A DNA stretch of 64,000 bases from Betaproteobacteria bacterium (GTDB taxonomy: Bacteria > Pseudomonadota > Gammaproteobacteria > Burkholderiales > Rhodocyclaceae), in assembly GCA_009777245.1 (NCBI GenBank), contig WRMF01000001.1, positions 112,270-176,269 of the forward strand. Direction: 5' to 3'. The notes beneath the pieces were generated by a model, which had not been told where the DNA came from, did no database searches, and saw only the letters and a list, made by a program, of their open reading frames with translations. Position 1 is the stretch's first letter. The number at the start of each line of letters is the position of its first letter. Shown in pieces: positions 29,546 through 40,769 of the stretch. The position numbers and the translations under genes were made by a program.

Positions 29546-30479
29546 GATCACTGTTCCGGAAAAGGATTTCAACGTCCGCTTGGTTTCGGACAAGACTGCC
29601 GTCCCCTGCTTCTGGGGACGTGATGCCAATGGATCCTGTCTGTTCATCGTGGAGCTTCAAGGCGATCACGCCACTCAGTATCGAAAGGATGCCGTCACGG
29701 CACATGGCGTCGATGTTGATCTTCGCGAGATTGACCAGAAGCAGTGCCTCGTTCTTGCCCTTGCAAAACAGGTTGATCGCGACCTTTTCACAGGATTTTG
29801 CCGCACGCTCGCGACCGCGCTTGGACTTGCCACTGACTCTGCCAGTTCCTTGGCTGTCTCGCTGGCACACATTCGCAGGTGGAAGACTTTCTTGTCCGGG
29901 CGCAGCCAGCACCTGTCTACTGAAGAAGTGCGAGGTCTTTTCGCCGAAATTGTTTTTCTGATGGAACTGATCGACCAAAAGGCTTCGAGCATTGTTGCCG
30001 TAGAAGCCTGGCTCGGTTCGGAAGGATCGCATCAGGATTTCATCTTCGGCAATACGGCAGTTGAGATCAAATCACTTTCCGGTACCGAGCGAAGTGTTAT
30101 CCGTATTTCCTCCGAAGATCAGCTTGAATCCTTGAACGATAGACTATTTCTGCGCCTGTACCGGCTTGGCAATCTGCCTGATTCGGTGCAAGCTCAGTCG
30201 CTCAACGACATCGTAACGGCAGTTCAGAACCGCCTTGATGATGCAGATGCCATCGAAGCCCTTGATCGAAAGCTGACCGCACGTGGCTACGCTCCTTTGC
30301 CTGAGTATGATTTACCACGCTTGATCGTCAGCGAAATGCACAGCTATCGTATTGGCGAAGGATTTCCTCGTCTAGTGCGGTCACAAATCCCTGCAGGAAT
30401 CGCCAACGTAGCCTACGACATCAAGTTGGAAGCCATTGCGTTCTGTGAATGCGAAGCAACTACCCTCTTCATGGAATGA
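29523..30479 (+). CDS. PD-(D/E)XK family nuclease-like protein of the island
   Basis: I start at the ATG at 29523 (MTISPWDKITVPEKDFNVRL), which overlaps the Z1 gene by 23 bp. The 318-residue protein contains an apparent PD-(D/E)XK core: Glu142 in GLFAEIVFLMEL, Asp172 in GSHQDFIFG and Glu181-x-Lys183 in AVEIKSLSG. It matches the family annotated as 'PD-(D/E)XK motif protein' that accompanies Z1 and AIPR proteins. It is the best candidate for the cutting subunit of the system. Confidence 0.85.
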   Translation: MTISPWDKITVPEKDFNVRLVSDKTAVPCFWGRDANGSCLFIVELQGDHATQYRKDAVTAHGVDVDLREIDQKQCLVLALAKQVDRDLFTGFCRTLATALGLATDSASSLAVSLAHIRRWKTFLSGRSQHLSTEEVRGLFAEIVFLMELIDQKASSIVAVEAWLGSEGSHQDFIFGNTAVEIKSLSGTERSVIRISSEDQLESLNDRLFLRLYRLGNLPDSVQAQSLNDIVTAVQNRLDDADAIEALDRKLTARGYAPLPEYDLPRLIVSEMHSYRIGEGFPRLVRSQIPAGIANVAYDIKLEAIAFCECEATTLFME

Positions 30480-30481
30480 TA

Positions 30482-32548
30482 ATGGAACAGACCAAGGAGG
30501 AATTCTTCCACGACTTTCGCCAGGATTTGCTGGTGAGAGCGGCAGCTAATGCAAACTTCGAGCTTTCCTTGTTCATGGAAATTGTTTCGGAAGAACTCGT
30601 TGAAACCGGGCACACAGAAGATTTTGAACTGTGCCATTACCGAGCGCACCGTGGTATGCGCGTGGATGGCTACTGGTTCAATGATGAAGGCGTCCTGAAT
30701 CTTTTTGTCGCAGATTTCGACTCTCGCAACGATTTGGTCTACCTGACCAGAATGGAGGTTGATGCAGCATTCAGGCGCGTTGCCAATTTCTTCGAGGCAA
30801 GCGCCAACAAGAACTTGGCTGATGAATTGGAGATCACGTCGCCAGGGTATGGTCTGGCCAGACAGATTCTCGACCGCAAGCACACCATCCGCCAGATCAA
30901 TCTGTTTCTCCTTTCCGAACGCATACTCAGCGAAAGAATACAAGACATCCCCGATACCGTTATGTCTGGAGTTCCTGCCAGCCACCACATCTGGGACATC
31001 TCTCGCCTCCATCGTCAGCGAATCTCCCGCAGTCACAAGGAGCCGCTCGACATTGACTTCGAAAGGATGTTTGGCAAGGGCATTGCCTGCCTCTCTGCGC
31101 ATCTGGGAGCAGATACCTATCAATCCTATCTTGTAGTCATGCCTGCCGAAATGTTGGCAACTTTGTACGAAAAATTTGGAGCCCGTCTACTTGAACAGAA
31201 TGTCCGAACCTTCCTGCAGGCTCGAGGCAATGTGAACAAGGGAATAAGGGCAACCATCCTGAACGAACCGACAATGTTTTTCGCGTACAACAACGGCATT
31301 ACAGCTACCGCACAAGAGGTAAAGACGGAGATAACGGATTCTGGTGTTGCAATCACTAAAATTGTTGACCTTCAGATCGTCAATGGTGGTCAGACAACGG
31401 CATCACTATTCCATACCCGGAAGCGGGACAAGGCAGACATATCACGGATATTCGTTCAGATGAAGCTGTCCGTTATCGACAGCCAGCAGAGCGAAACGAT
31501 TGTTCCAAAAATATCGGAGTATGCTAACACCCAGAACAGAGTGAATGCTGCCGACTTCTTTTCAAACCATCCGTTTCATGTACGAATGGAGGATTTTTCC
31601 AGGCGCATCTGGGCGCCAGCACAAAAGGGGGCGCAACGAGAAACACGGTGGTTCTACGAGCGTGCACGAGGTCAATATGCCGATGTACAGTCAAAGCTCA
31701 CGCCATCCGAACAGCGGCGTTTCAAGGCAGCGCACCCCAAGCATCAGATGTTTACCAAGACGGATCTCGCTAAGTTCGAGAATGTTTGGGACGAGCATCC
31801 GAAATGGGTCAACCTTGGCTCCCAGAAAAATTTCGCACAGTATGCAGCGCGTATTGGTAAGGAATGGGAAAAATCATCAGATGCGTTCAACGAGTTTTAT
31901 TTCAAGAGGTCTGTTGCACGCGGGCTGTTCTTCCGTGCCGCAGAACGCATTGTCTCCGCACAACCTTGGTACAATGGAGGGTATCGTGCAAACATCGTTG
32001 CCTACACATTGGCAGTACTGGGAGACATAACTAAGCGCAAGCAGCAAAGTATCAATTTCCTTGGAATATGGAACGCACAGAGCATCAATTCCATGTTTGA
32101 AATCGTCATTGCCATTGTGTCAAAGGAAGTTAACAAGGAGATTGTCAGCCCGCAACCCGGTATTTCGAATGTTACCGAGTGGTGCAAGAAAGAAGCATGT
32201 TGGACGCAGATACAGGAGCAGACTGAAAGGATCGAAATGCTCCTGCCGCCTGAGTTCCATGATCGGCTTGTTTCGCTCGATGATCAGAATACCGCCATGA
32301 AAGACGCAAAGCGGATGCAGAAAGTTGATAATGGCATTGAAGCGCAGCAAAAAGTGCTGGAAATTTCTGCCGAAGAGTGGATTCGGGTTTTCGATATGCT
32401 GAACGAAAGAAAGCTCCTTACACCAATGGAAATCAGCATTCTCGATATAGCCAAGCGAATTCCTGCAAAGCTTCCCTCTCCAAAACAGAGTATGGTTCTG
32501 CTTGATATTCTTGACAAAGGACGAATGGAAGGCATCGTCAGCAATTGA
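30482..32548 (+). CDS. AIPR-family (abortive infection phage resistance) protein
   Basis: The 688-residue protein contains the AIPR signature in its middle: LEQNVRTFLQARGNVNKGIR, EPTMFFAYNNGITATAQEV, IVDLQIVNGGQTTASLFHT and ISEYANTQNRVNAADFFSNH. AIPR proteins were first found in phage-resistance loci and recur with Z1 and PD-(D/E)XK proteins; their biochemical activity is not settled. The ATG at 30482 lies 2 bp after the previous stop. It ends the operon. Confidence 0.9.
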   Translation: MEQTKEEFFHDFRQDLLVRAAANANFELSLFMEIVSEELVETGHTEDFELCHYRAHRGMRVDGYWFNDEGVLNLFVADFDSRNDLVYLTRMEVDAAFRRVANFFEASANKNLADELEITSPGYGLARQILDRKHTIRQINLFLLSERILSERIQDIPDTVMSGVPASHHIWDISRLHRQRISRSHKEPLDIDFERMFGKGIACLSAHLGADTYQSYLVVMPAEMLATLYEKFGARLLEQNVRTFLQARGNVNKGIRATILNEPTMFFAYNNGITATAQEVKTEITDSGVAITKIVDLQIVNGGQTTASLFHTRKRDKADISRIFVQMKLSVIDSQQSETIVPKISEYANTQNRVNAADFFSNHPFHVRMEDFSRRIWAPAQKGAQRETRWFYERARGQYADVQSKLTPSEQRRFKAAHPKHQMFTKTDLAKFENVWDEHPKWVNLGSQKNFAQYAARIGKEWEKSSDAFNEFYFKRSVARGLFFRAAERIVSAQPWYNGGYRANIVAYTLAVLGDITKRKQQSINFLGIWNAQSINSMFEIVIAIVSKEVNKEIVSPQPGISNVTEWCKKEACWTQIQEQTERIEMLLPPEFHDRLVSLDDQNTAMKDAKRMQKVDNGIEAQQKVLEISAEEWIRVFDMLNERKLLTPMEISILDIAKRIPAKLPSPKQSMVLLDILDKGRMEGIVSN

Positions 32549-32726
32549 AACTTCTACACATCAATGCCTTGCATAGATACTCATACCAATCCAGCATCTT
32601 GCTGTATTGTGGTCAGGGAGTAAAAACCAAGCTTGCAAGGCGCTGCAGTCATCATTCCTCTATAATAACGTTTTGTCTTTACCGCTTTCCGCGTTGCAAC
32701 CTTACGGACAACTTCAATCAACCTGA

Positions 32727-35348
<2,622 letters not shown>

Positions 35349-35378
35349 TCCGGGGAAAGCCTGTTTTTGGAGACAGTC

Positions 35379-35906
35379 ATGCGCTCTCTTTTTTGCTTAC
35401 TGCCGCTTTTTGCGCTCTTCTTTCTTGCCGCTTGCGGTTTTCAACTGCGCGGCGCGATGGATATTCCCTATGCGCGGCTTTATATCGCCAGTCCTTCCGA
35501 GGACACGACGCTGGGCGCGGCGTTGCGCCGCCAGATTCGCGCCCATCAACCGGAAATTCTGGTCGAGACGAACAGGGAAGCGACCGCCGTTTTCCGGCAG
35601 CTTGGTAATCATCGGGAACGGGAAATTACGGCGCTGAACGCCGATGGGCGAGCGCGCGAATATCAACTGCGTATGCTTTATTCTTTCCGTATCGAAACGC
35701 CGGAAGGTCAGGCATTGTCGGAAGTCGCCAACATTCGCCTGACCCGCGAAGTGACTTATGACGATAGCCATGTGCTTTCCAAGGAGCAGGAGGAGGAATT
35801 TCTCTGGCAGGACATGGAAAGAGACCTGGTGCAGCAAATCCTGCGTCGCCTGGCAACCTTCAAGCCTACTCCGGCAGGGGATGAAGGCGAACAGGAGCAA
35901 GCCTGA
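35379..35906 (+). CDS. lptE: LPS-assembly lipoprotein LptE
   Basis: LptE is the outer-membrane lipoprotein that plugs LptD and helps insert lipopolysaccharide. The ATG at 35379 with GGAG six bases upstream gives MRSLFCLLPLFALFFLAACG, a lipoprotein signal with lipobox LAAC and then GFQLRGAMDIPYARLYI, typical of LptE. The 175 residues fit. leuS-lptE-holA is a conserved order. The stop overlaps the holA start by one base. Confidence 0.94.
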   Translation: MRSLFCLLPLFALFFLAACGFQLRGAMDIPYARLYIASPSEDTTLGAALRRQIRAHQPEILVETNREATAVFRQLGNHREREITALNADGRAREYQLRMLYSFRIETPEGQALSEVANIRLTREVTYDDSHVLSKEQEEEFLWQDMERDLVQQILRRLATFKPTPAGDEGEQEQA

Positions 35907-36946
35907 TGCCGCAGATGCGAGGCGACGCGCTAAACAGCCATCTTGCCGGACAATTATCCTGGCTCTACCTGCTTTATGGCGACGCGCCCCTGTTGGTGTT
36001 GGAGGCCACCGAAGCCATTCGCGCAACTGCGCGTGTACAAGGTTACGCCGAGCGGGAGATATTGACTGTTTTGCCCGGATTTGACTGGAGCGCGCTGGCG
36101 CCAGCAACCCAGAATCTTTCCCTGTTCGGCTCGCGGAAAATCGTCGAGCTTCGCATTCCGGGCGGCAAGCCCGGCGTGACCGGCGCGGCGGCGCTTGCCG
36201 ACTGCTGCAAACATCCTCCTGACGGAATCATCCTGATTGTCACATTGCCGCAACTGGACTGGAAGGATGAGAAGGCCGTCTGGTTTTCCACCCTGGCGCA
36301 GCATGGCGTCGCCGTAAGGCTGGATACGCCGCCCCTGTCAGACCTGCCCCGCTGGATTGCCGGACGGCTTGCCCGCCAGCAGCAAACGGCTGATGAAGAA
36401 GGCTTGCGCTTCATGGCCGAGCGGGTGGAAGGCAATCTCTTGGCCGCGCATCAGGAAATACAGAAACTGGCTCTCCTGTATCCGTCCGGCAAATTGCGGC
36501 TGGCAGAGATCAAGGATGCGGTTCTAAATGTGGCGCGTTACCGGATTGACGACCTGCGCGAGGCGATACTGGCGGGCGACTTGCCGCGTTTTGCCCGCAC
36601 CCTTGAAGGTTTACGGCAGGAAGGCGAAGCTCCGCCTTTGGTGTTGTGGGCGATCAGCGAGGAAATCCGCGTGATGGCTCGCTTCAAGGCAGGTCTGGCA
36701 AGAGGGATGAACATGGATATGCTCTGTCGGGAGTTGCGCCTGTGGGGCGCAAAACAGACGGACGCGCGCCGCGCAGCAGACAAATTAGGTAACAAAATAT
36801 TACTGGATGGACTTCTGGAAGCCGCCCGACTTGATCGCCAGATGAAGGGCATGAACGCCTCAGGCAGCGGCGATGTATGGGATGGTTTCATGCGCCTTGG
36901 CCTGTCCCTGTGCCATCGTCCCGCTGTGCGGACGGCAAGGCGATAA
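35906..36946 (+). CDS. holA: DNA polymerase III delta subunit
   Basis: Delta opens the beta sliding clamp as part of the clamp loader. It has 346 residues. The N-terminal part has WLYLLYGDAPLLVLEATEAI, the middle EGNLLAAHQEIQKLALLYPS, and the C-terminal collar domain ARYRIDDLREAILAGDLPRF and LLEAARLDRQMKGM. It shares a TGATG junction with lptE, so translation is probably coupled. Confidence 0.95.
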   Translation: MPQMRGDALNSHLAGQLSWLYLLYGDAPLLVLEATEAIRATARVQGYAEREILTVLPGFDWSALAPATQNLSLFGSRKIVELRIPGGKPGVTGAAALADCCKHPPDGIILIVTLPQLDWKDEKAVWFSTLAQHGVAVRLDTPPLSDLPRWIAGRLARQQQTADEEGLRFMAERVEGNLLAAHQEIQKLALLYPSGKLRLAEIKDAVLNVARYRIDDLREAILAGDLPRFARTLEGLRQEGEAPPLVLWAISEEIRVMARFKAGLARGMNMDMLCRELRLWGAKQTDARRAADKLGNKILLDGLLEAARLDRQMKGMNASGSGDVWDGFMRLGLSLCHRPAVRTARR

Positions 36947-36977
36947 CGCTTTCTTCACGCCTGCGTTTCGTCCGCCT

Positions 36978-37098
36978 TGAACACTTGTTAAGCACAATCC
37001 TCGAAATGAATGGCGAGGTAAGCGAGATTGCTTTTGGAGCATTTAGGCTCTCTAACCTGTGCTGAGGAATCCCCTGCCTTCAGGCCGGGGCGACTCAA
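36978..37098 (+). repeat. 121-bp hairpin element, copy A (IS200/IS605 right-end / omega-RNA-like)
   Basis: It starts TGAACACTTGTTAAGC and ends with a hairpin GAATCCCCTGCCTTCAGGC followed by CGGGGCGACTCAA. It aligns end to end with copies at 46691-46816 and 57785-57909. Three stem-loops can be drawn: CCTCG/CGAGG, GAGC..GGCTC-like, and the terminal CCCCTGCC/GGCCGGGG. No transposase or tnpB is near. Confidence 0.6.
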
Positions 37099-37228
37099 TT
37101 GTAACATGCGATTAACATTGCCTTACAATGCGTATCAATTAAAGGCTTGCTTATGTGTTTGCAAATTTTTATTTCTGCATTACCATTGGAGCCGTTGTTC
37201 AACAATTTTTACTACTAGGAGAAGTGAC

Positions 37229-37537
37229 ATGAAAAAGATACTTGCAGTTGCATTGATGACCTCTGCCGGTTTGGTTGTTTCCGGGCAGGCTTTTGCCGAC
37301 GAAGCGCTGGCCAAGGCTAAGCTCTGCATGACCTGTCATCAAATTGACAAAGGGATAATCGGCCCCAGCTACAGGGACGTTGCCAAAAAATACACGGCTG
37401 CTGATGTTCCCACACTGACCACCAAGGTTCTGGAGGGCGGTTCCGGCAACTGGGGTACTGTTCCCATGGCTCCGAACAAAGCCACAGTATCCAGGGATGA
37501 GGCCGAAAAGATGGTGAGATGGATTCTCACTCTGTGA
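37229..37537 (+). CDS. Class I c-type cytochrome (c551/c552-like)
   Basis: The ATG at 37229 follows AGGAG and gives a clear signal peptide (MKKILAVALMTSAGLVVSGQ, cleavage after AFA). The mature part, about 80 residues, has a single haem site CMTCH and the C-terminal methionine in TVPMAPN as the sixth ligand. The size and the motif KKYTAADVPTLTTKVLEGGS match soluble periplasmic c551/c552 electron carriers. It stands alone and is followed by a strong terminator. Confidence 0.93.
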   Translation: MKKILAVALMTSAGLVVSGQAFADEALAKAKLCMTCHQIDKGIIGPSYRDVAKKYTAADVPTLTTKVLEGGSGNWGTVPMAPNKATVSRDEAEKMVRWILTL

Positions 37538-37577
37538 GATGGGTTCTCACCCTTAAGCAACCGGCTTTTGCCCACAC

Positions 37578-37608
37578 AACCCCTGCTTTTGGCAGGGGTT
37601 TTATTTCT
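37578..37608 (+). terminator. Intrinsic terminator after the cytochrome c gene
   Basis: The stem CCCCTGC/GCAGGGG with a short T-rich loop is followed by TTTTATTT. Confidence 0.85.
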
Positions 37609-37616
37609 CTCTCTGT

Positions 37617-37645
37617 TTGTTCAAAGCGCGCGCTCAAGGTACACT
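37617..37645 (+). promoter_or_regulatory. Possible efp promoter
   Basis: TTGTTC (37617-37622) and TACACT (37640-37645) are 17 bp apart and lie 24 bp before the efp start codon. The match is moderate. Confidence 0.35.
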
Positions 37646-37669
37646 AACCCTTTTTTCAGCTTATAAAAC

Positions 37670-38227
37670 ATGAAAAACGCACAGGAACTTCGATCCGGCA
37701 ATGTCATCATGGTCGGCAATGACCCGCTCGTGGTGCAAAAGACCGAATACAACAAATCCGGGCGCAACACCGCCGTGGTCAGGATGAAACTGAAAAATCT
37801 CCTCACTGGCTCCCTCTCCGAAACAGTCTACAAGGCTGATGACAAATTCGAAATCGCCCGCCTTGAGAGGAAGTCTGTCACATATTCCTATTTCGCCGAA
37901 CCCATGTACGTATTCATGGATGCCGAGTACAACCAGTACGACATCGAAGCGGAAAACATGACCGACGCCCTGAAATATCTGGAAGACGGCATGTCCTGCG
38001 AAGTGGTGTTCTACAACGAACGCGCCATCTCCGTGGAATTACCGACCTCGGTGATACGGGAAGTCGCCTACACCGAACCCGCAGTCAAGGGCGATACCTC
38101 AGGCAGAGTGATGAAAGCCGCGAAAATTTCCACCGGCTTTGAAATTTCCGTCCCCGCCTTTGTGGAAATCGGCGACAAAATCGAAATTGACACTCGCTCG
38201 GACGAATATCGCAATCGGGTGAAATGA
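37670..38227 (+). CDS. efp: Elongation factor P, arginine-type
   Basis: EF-P rescues ribosomes stalled at proline runs. It has 185 residues with KOW and two OB domains; [20 protein letters not shown] is the C-terminal signature. The tip loop reads [17 protein letters not shown], with arginine where E. coli has the modified lysine. This is the form that is rhamnosylated by EarP in Pseudomonas, Neisseria and many betaproteobacteria. earP, often adjacent, is not in this window. Confidence 0.96.
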   Translation: MKNAQELRSGNVIMVGNDPLVVQKTEYNKSGRNTAVVRMKLKNLLTGSLSETVYKADDKFEIARLERKSVTYSYFAEPMYVFMDAEYNQYDIEAENMTDALKYLEDGMSCEVVFYNERAISVELPTSVIREVAYTEPAVKGDTSGRVMKAAKISTGFEISVPAFVEIGDKIEIDTRSDEYRNRVK

Positions 38228-38460
38228 GTCGTCATTGACATCAAACGAGGAACTACCCTCTCCCCCAACCTCTCTCCCGCTTGCAGCGTAGCCAAAGACA
38301 GGGAGATGGCAGCGGTTCAGGTTGAAATTGATGCTCCCTGAATCTTCAGCCCCCTTACCCTCTCCCTGCCTACGGTCACCCTCTCCTAAAAGTGGGGTAG
38401 GGGATGCGTTTGCGGCATTTCAGGTATCATCTCTTGGATTTTCATCGTAAAACTAACTCT
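38228..38460. other. Spacer with CCCTCTCCC-type repeat sequence
   Basis: No gene is seen. 38260-38320 carries a CCCTCTCCC..ACCTCTCTCCCGC stretch with AGCCAAAG, related to the cores of the elements at 2905 and 55163. A second C/T-rich stretch lies at 38350-38390. Confidence 0.45.
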
Positions 38461-38600
38461 GGTTTGAGACCCCGCCCTTCAGGGCGGCGCGAAGGCTGGA
38501 ACCCCGGCCTGAAGACCGTAGCAACAAGGGAGGGGAGCAAACCCCTTCCTTGTTCGTCTTGAGCTACAGGCATGAATGCCTGTAGCTAATTTCTTGCTGC
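38461..38600 (-). repeat. Structured element resembling a TnpB omega-RNA / IS605 right end
   Basis: Read on the minus strand it contains a perfect hairpin TAGCTACAGGC/GCCTGTAGCTA, then CGGTCTTCAGGCCGGGGTTC and CGCCCTGAAGGGCGGGGTCTC followed by AAACC. This is the layout of IS200/IS605 right ends from which TnpB guide RNAs are made. The sequence past the end (38460 downward) would be the guide. No tnpB is present. Confidence 0.5.
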
Positions 38601-38665
38601 TCCTGCATGTCTCTTTATTCAAAGAAATGACTGCATTTGCGCGAAGTACTATAACCGAAACCGCC

Positions 38666-39354
38666 CTAACGACCACAAACCGCGCATTCAGGGTCTTTTG
38701 TAAAACGGCTCTCCTGCCAATGTTGGGCAAGGAAATCTATCCGCCAAAAACGTCCGCCCGCGCGCTCTTCCATGCCCGCAATAAGTTTCAGGCACTCGCC
38801 CGCCTGCATACAGCCGATCAGCCCTGCAAGCGGCGCAAAGACGCCGACCGTGGCGCTTGTTGCAATAGCGCCCTCTCCTTCAGGAAACAGGCAGTGGTAA
38901 CAGGGCGAATCCGGTCGATCCAGCTCAAAAACGGCAAGCTGCCCGGAAAAACGGATAGCCGCGCCGGAAATCAACGGCTTTTTAGCCCGCGCGGCGGCAA
39001 GATTGACCGCATAACGAGTGGGAAAATTGTCGCTGTAATCAAGAACAACATCCGCCAGGGCAATTTCCGCCAGAAGCGCCTCATTTTCAAGCCGCCGGGC
39101 GATTGGCAAGACGTTGATTCCAGTATTGATCGCCAAAGGCGCAACTTGGGCAGACTGGACAATTCCTCCTCGTCGCCGTCTGCCAACGCCAGAATGCCTA
39201 CACCGGCAGCGGCAAGATACAAAGCGGCGGCGGAACCAAGCCCCCCCCGCGCCGACAATCAGGACACGCGCCGCCCAGATTCGCTCCTGCCCGCCACACC
39301 CAATTCATCCAGCAGGATGTGGCGGCTATAGCGGAGCAATTCCGCTTCGTTCAC
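38666..39354 (-). pseudogene. moeB: moeB/thiF-type adenylyltransferase, broken by several lesions
   Basis: The family activates the C-terminal glycine of MoaD or ThiS by adenylation. A GTG at 39354 overlaps the ctpA stop (GTGA) and starts NEAELLRYSRHILLDELGV, a correct MoeB beginning. One base is missing right after GVAG, so the frame shifts. The nucleotide loop then needs seven Gs but eight are present (39241-39248). After DGDEEELSSL about 23 codons, including the conserved arginine-glutamine pair, are deleted. The rest (INTGINVLPIARRLENEALL to CAVCGR, with the zinc cysteines CYHC and CAVC) is intact. Either the gene is dead or the assembly is poor here. Confidence 0.85.
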
Positions 39355-40769
39355 GGCGCGGCCAAAGCCTCTTGCTGCTTGCCCTGTATGACGTTCAGAC
39401 CTTTGAGGAGATTCAACGCCTGCTGGAACTGATAGTCCGAGGCGCTAGCGTATTCCAGACGAGGCGGCAGGGGCGCTTCGCTCTCCTGACGATTTTCTTG
39501 CTCTTTCTCGGTTCTTTGCTCTCTGGCTGGAGTATCCGAGCTATCGCGGTCATTGACAAGATGTCTGCTCAAGTCGGCTTCACGCAGATAAAGGGCGCGA
39601 CCGCCGCCTTCCGGCGTCTCCTCGACCACGATATCAGGCTCTATCCCCTTGGCTTGGATGGAACGACCATTCGGCGTATAGTAACGCGCCGTGGTCAATT
39701 TGATCGCGGCGTTGCCGGGCAGGGGCAATACCGTTTGCACCGAGCCTTTGCCGAAAGTTTGCGTTCCCATTATGACGGCGCGTTTGTGGTCTTGCAGAGC
39801 GCCAGCGACAATTTCGGAACCGGAAGCCGAGCCGCCGTTGACCAGCACCACCATCGGCACGGTTTTCAGCGCGGCAGGCAGGTTTCTCAAGGGGTCAACA
39901 GTAATACCGGAACCGCGCATATAGTCATTGGGAGTCGCCCTGAATTCCTGACTGCTGTCGGGCGCGCGACCGGAAGTGGAAACAACCTTTACGCCCGCCG
40001 GAAGAAAGGCGGCGGAAGCTCCGATTGCGCCATGCAGAAAACCGCCGGGATCATTGCGTAAATCCAGCACCAGTCCTTTAAGCTCGCCTTCCTTGTAAAG
40101 ATCGGCAAGATGCTTGGCAAGAAGGTTCAGGGTATTTTCCTGGAACTGGGTGATGCGAATCCAGCCGTAATCGGACTCCAGCCGTTTTGATTTGACGCTT
40201 TGCACCTTGATTATTTCGCGGGTAAGGGTTATTTCCAGGGGTTTGGACTCGCCCCGACGCAGGATGGAAAGGCGAATTTTGGTATTGGGCTTGCCGCGCA
40301 TTTTTTTCACTGCGTCAGTCAGGGTCAGCCCCTTTACCGGCTCGTCATCGAGCTTGAAAATCAGATCGCCTGCCTTGATACCGGCGCGATAGGCAGGGGA
40401 GTCCTCAATCGGCGAGATAACCCGCACCAGACCTTCTTCCATACCGACCTCGATGCCCAGTCCGCCAAACTCGCCCTGGGTATTGATCTGGAAATCCTTG
40501 AACGCTTCCGCGTCAATATAGGATGAATGCGGATCAAGATTGGAGAGCATACCGGAAATGGCATTGGCAATCATGCTCTTGTCTTCCACCGGCTCAACGT
40601 AGGCTTGCTTTATGGTATTGAACACTTCCGCAAACAGGCGCAAATCCTCCAGCGGCAATCCCGGAGAGTTCTCCGTTTTGCCGGCGAAGGCTGGCATTTG
40701 CAGGGTCAGGAATACGCCGACGATGAAACTGGCGCAGATGACGGAAATCTTTTTCATGTTTGCTTTCAT
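39351..40769 (-). CDS. ctpA: C-terminal processing peptidase, S41 family
   Basis: CtpA-type proteases cut periplasmic proteins, often murein hydrolases. I chose the ATG at 40769, which overlaps the envC stop (ATGA); the product has 472 residues and a signal peptide (KKISVICASFIVGVFLTLQM). A PDZ domain follows (GIEVGMEEGLVRVISPIEDS). The catalytic serine is in GGSASGSEIVAGAL and the lysine in GTQTFGKGSVQTV. The order envC-ctpA-moeB is conserved in betaproteobacteria, consistent with control of cell-wall amidases. Confidence 0.94.
   Translation of the reverse strand: MKANMKKISVICASFIVGVFLTLQMPAFAGKTENSPGLPLEDLRLFAEVFNTIKQAYVEPVEDKSMIANAISGMLSNLDPHSSYIDAEAFKDFQINTQGEFGGLGIEVGMEEGLVRVISPIEDSPAYRAGIKAGDLIFKLDDEPVKGLTLTDAVKKMRGKPNTKIRLSILRRGESKPLEITLTREIIKVQSVKSKRLESDYGWIRITQFQENTLNLLAKHLADLYKEGELKGLVLDLRNDPGGFLHGAIGASAAFLPAGVKVVSTSGRAPDSSQEFRATPNDYMRGSGITVDPLRNLPAALKTVPMVVLVNGGSASGSEIVAGALQDHKRAVIMGTQTFGKGSVQTVLPLPGNAAIKLTTARYYTPNGRSIQAKGIEPDIVVEETPEGGGRALYLREADLSRHLVNDRDSSDTPAREQRTEKEQENRQESEAPLPPRLEYASASDYQFQQALNLLKGLNVIQGKQQEALAAP

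Noticed and set aside
30413..31123. 236-codon minus-strand frame opposite the AIPR gene
   Set aside because: Shadow of a motif-bearing gene; no protein family character.
38228..38460. Regular repeats considered as a CRISPR array
   Set aside because: The repeats are C/T-rich, irregular in length and spacing, and no cas gene is in the window.
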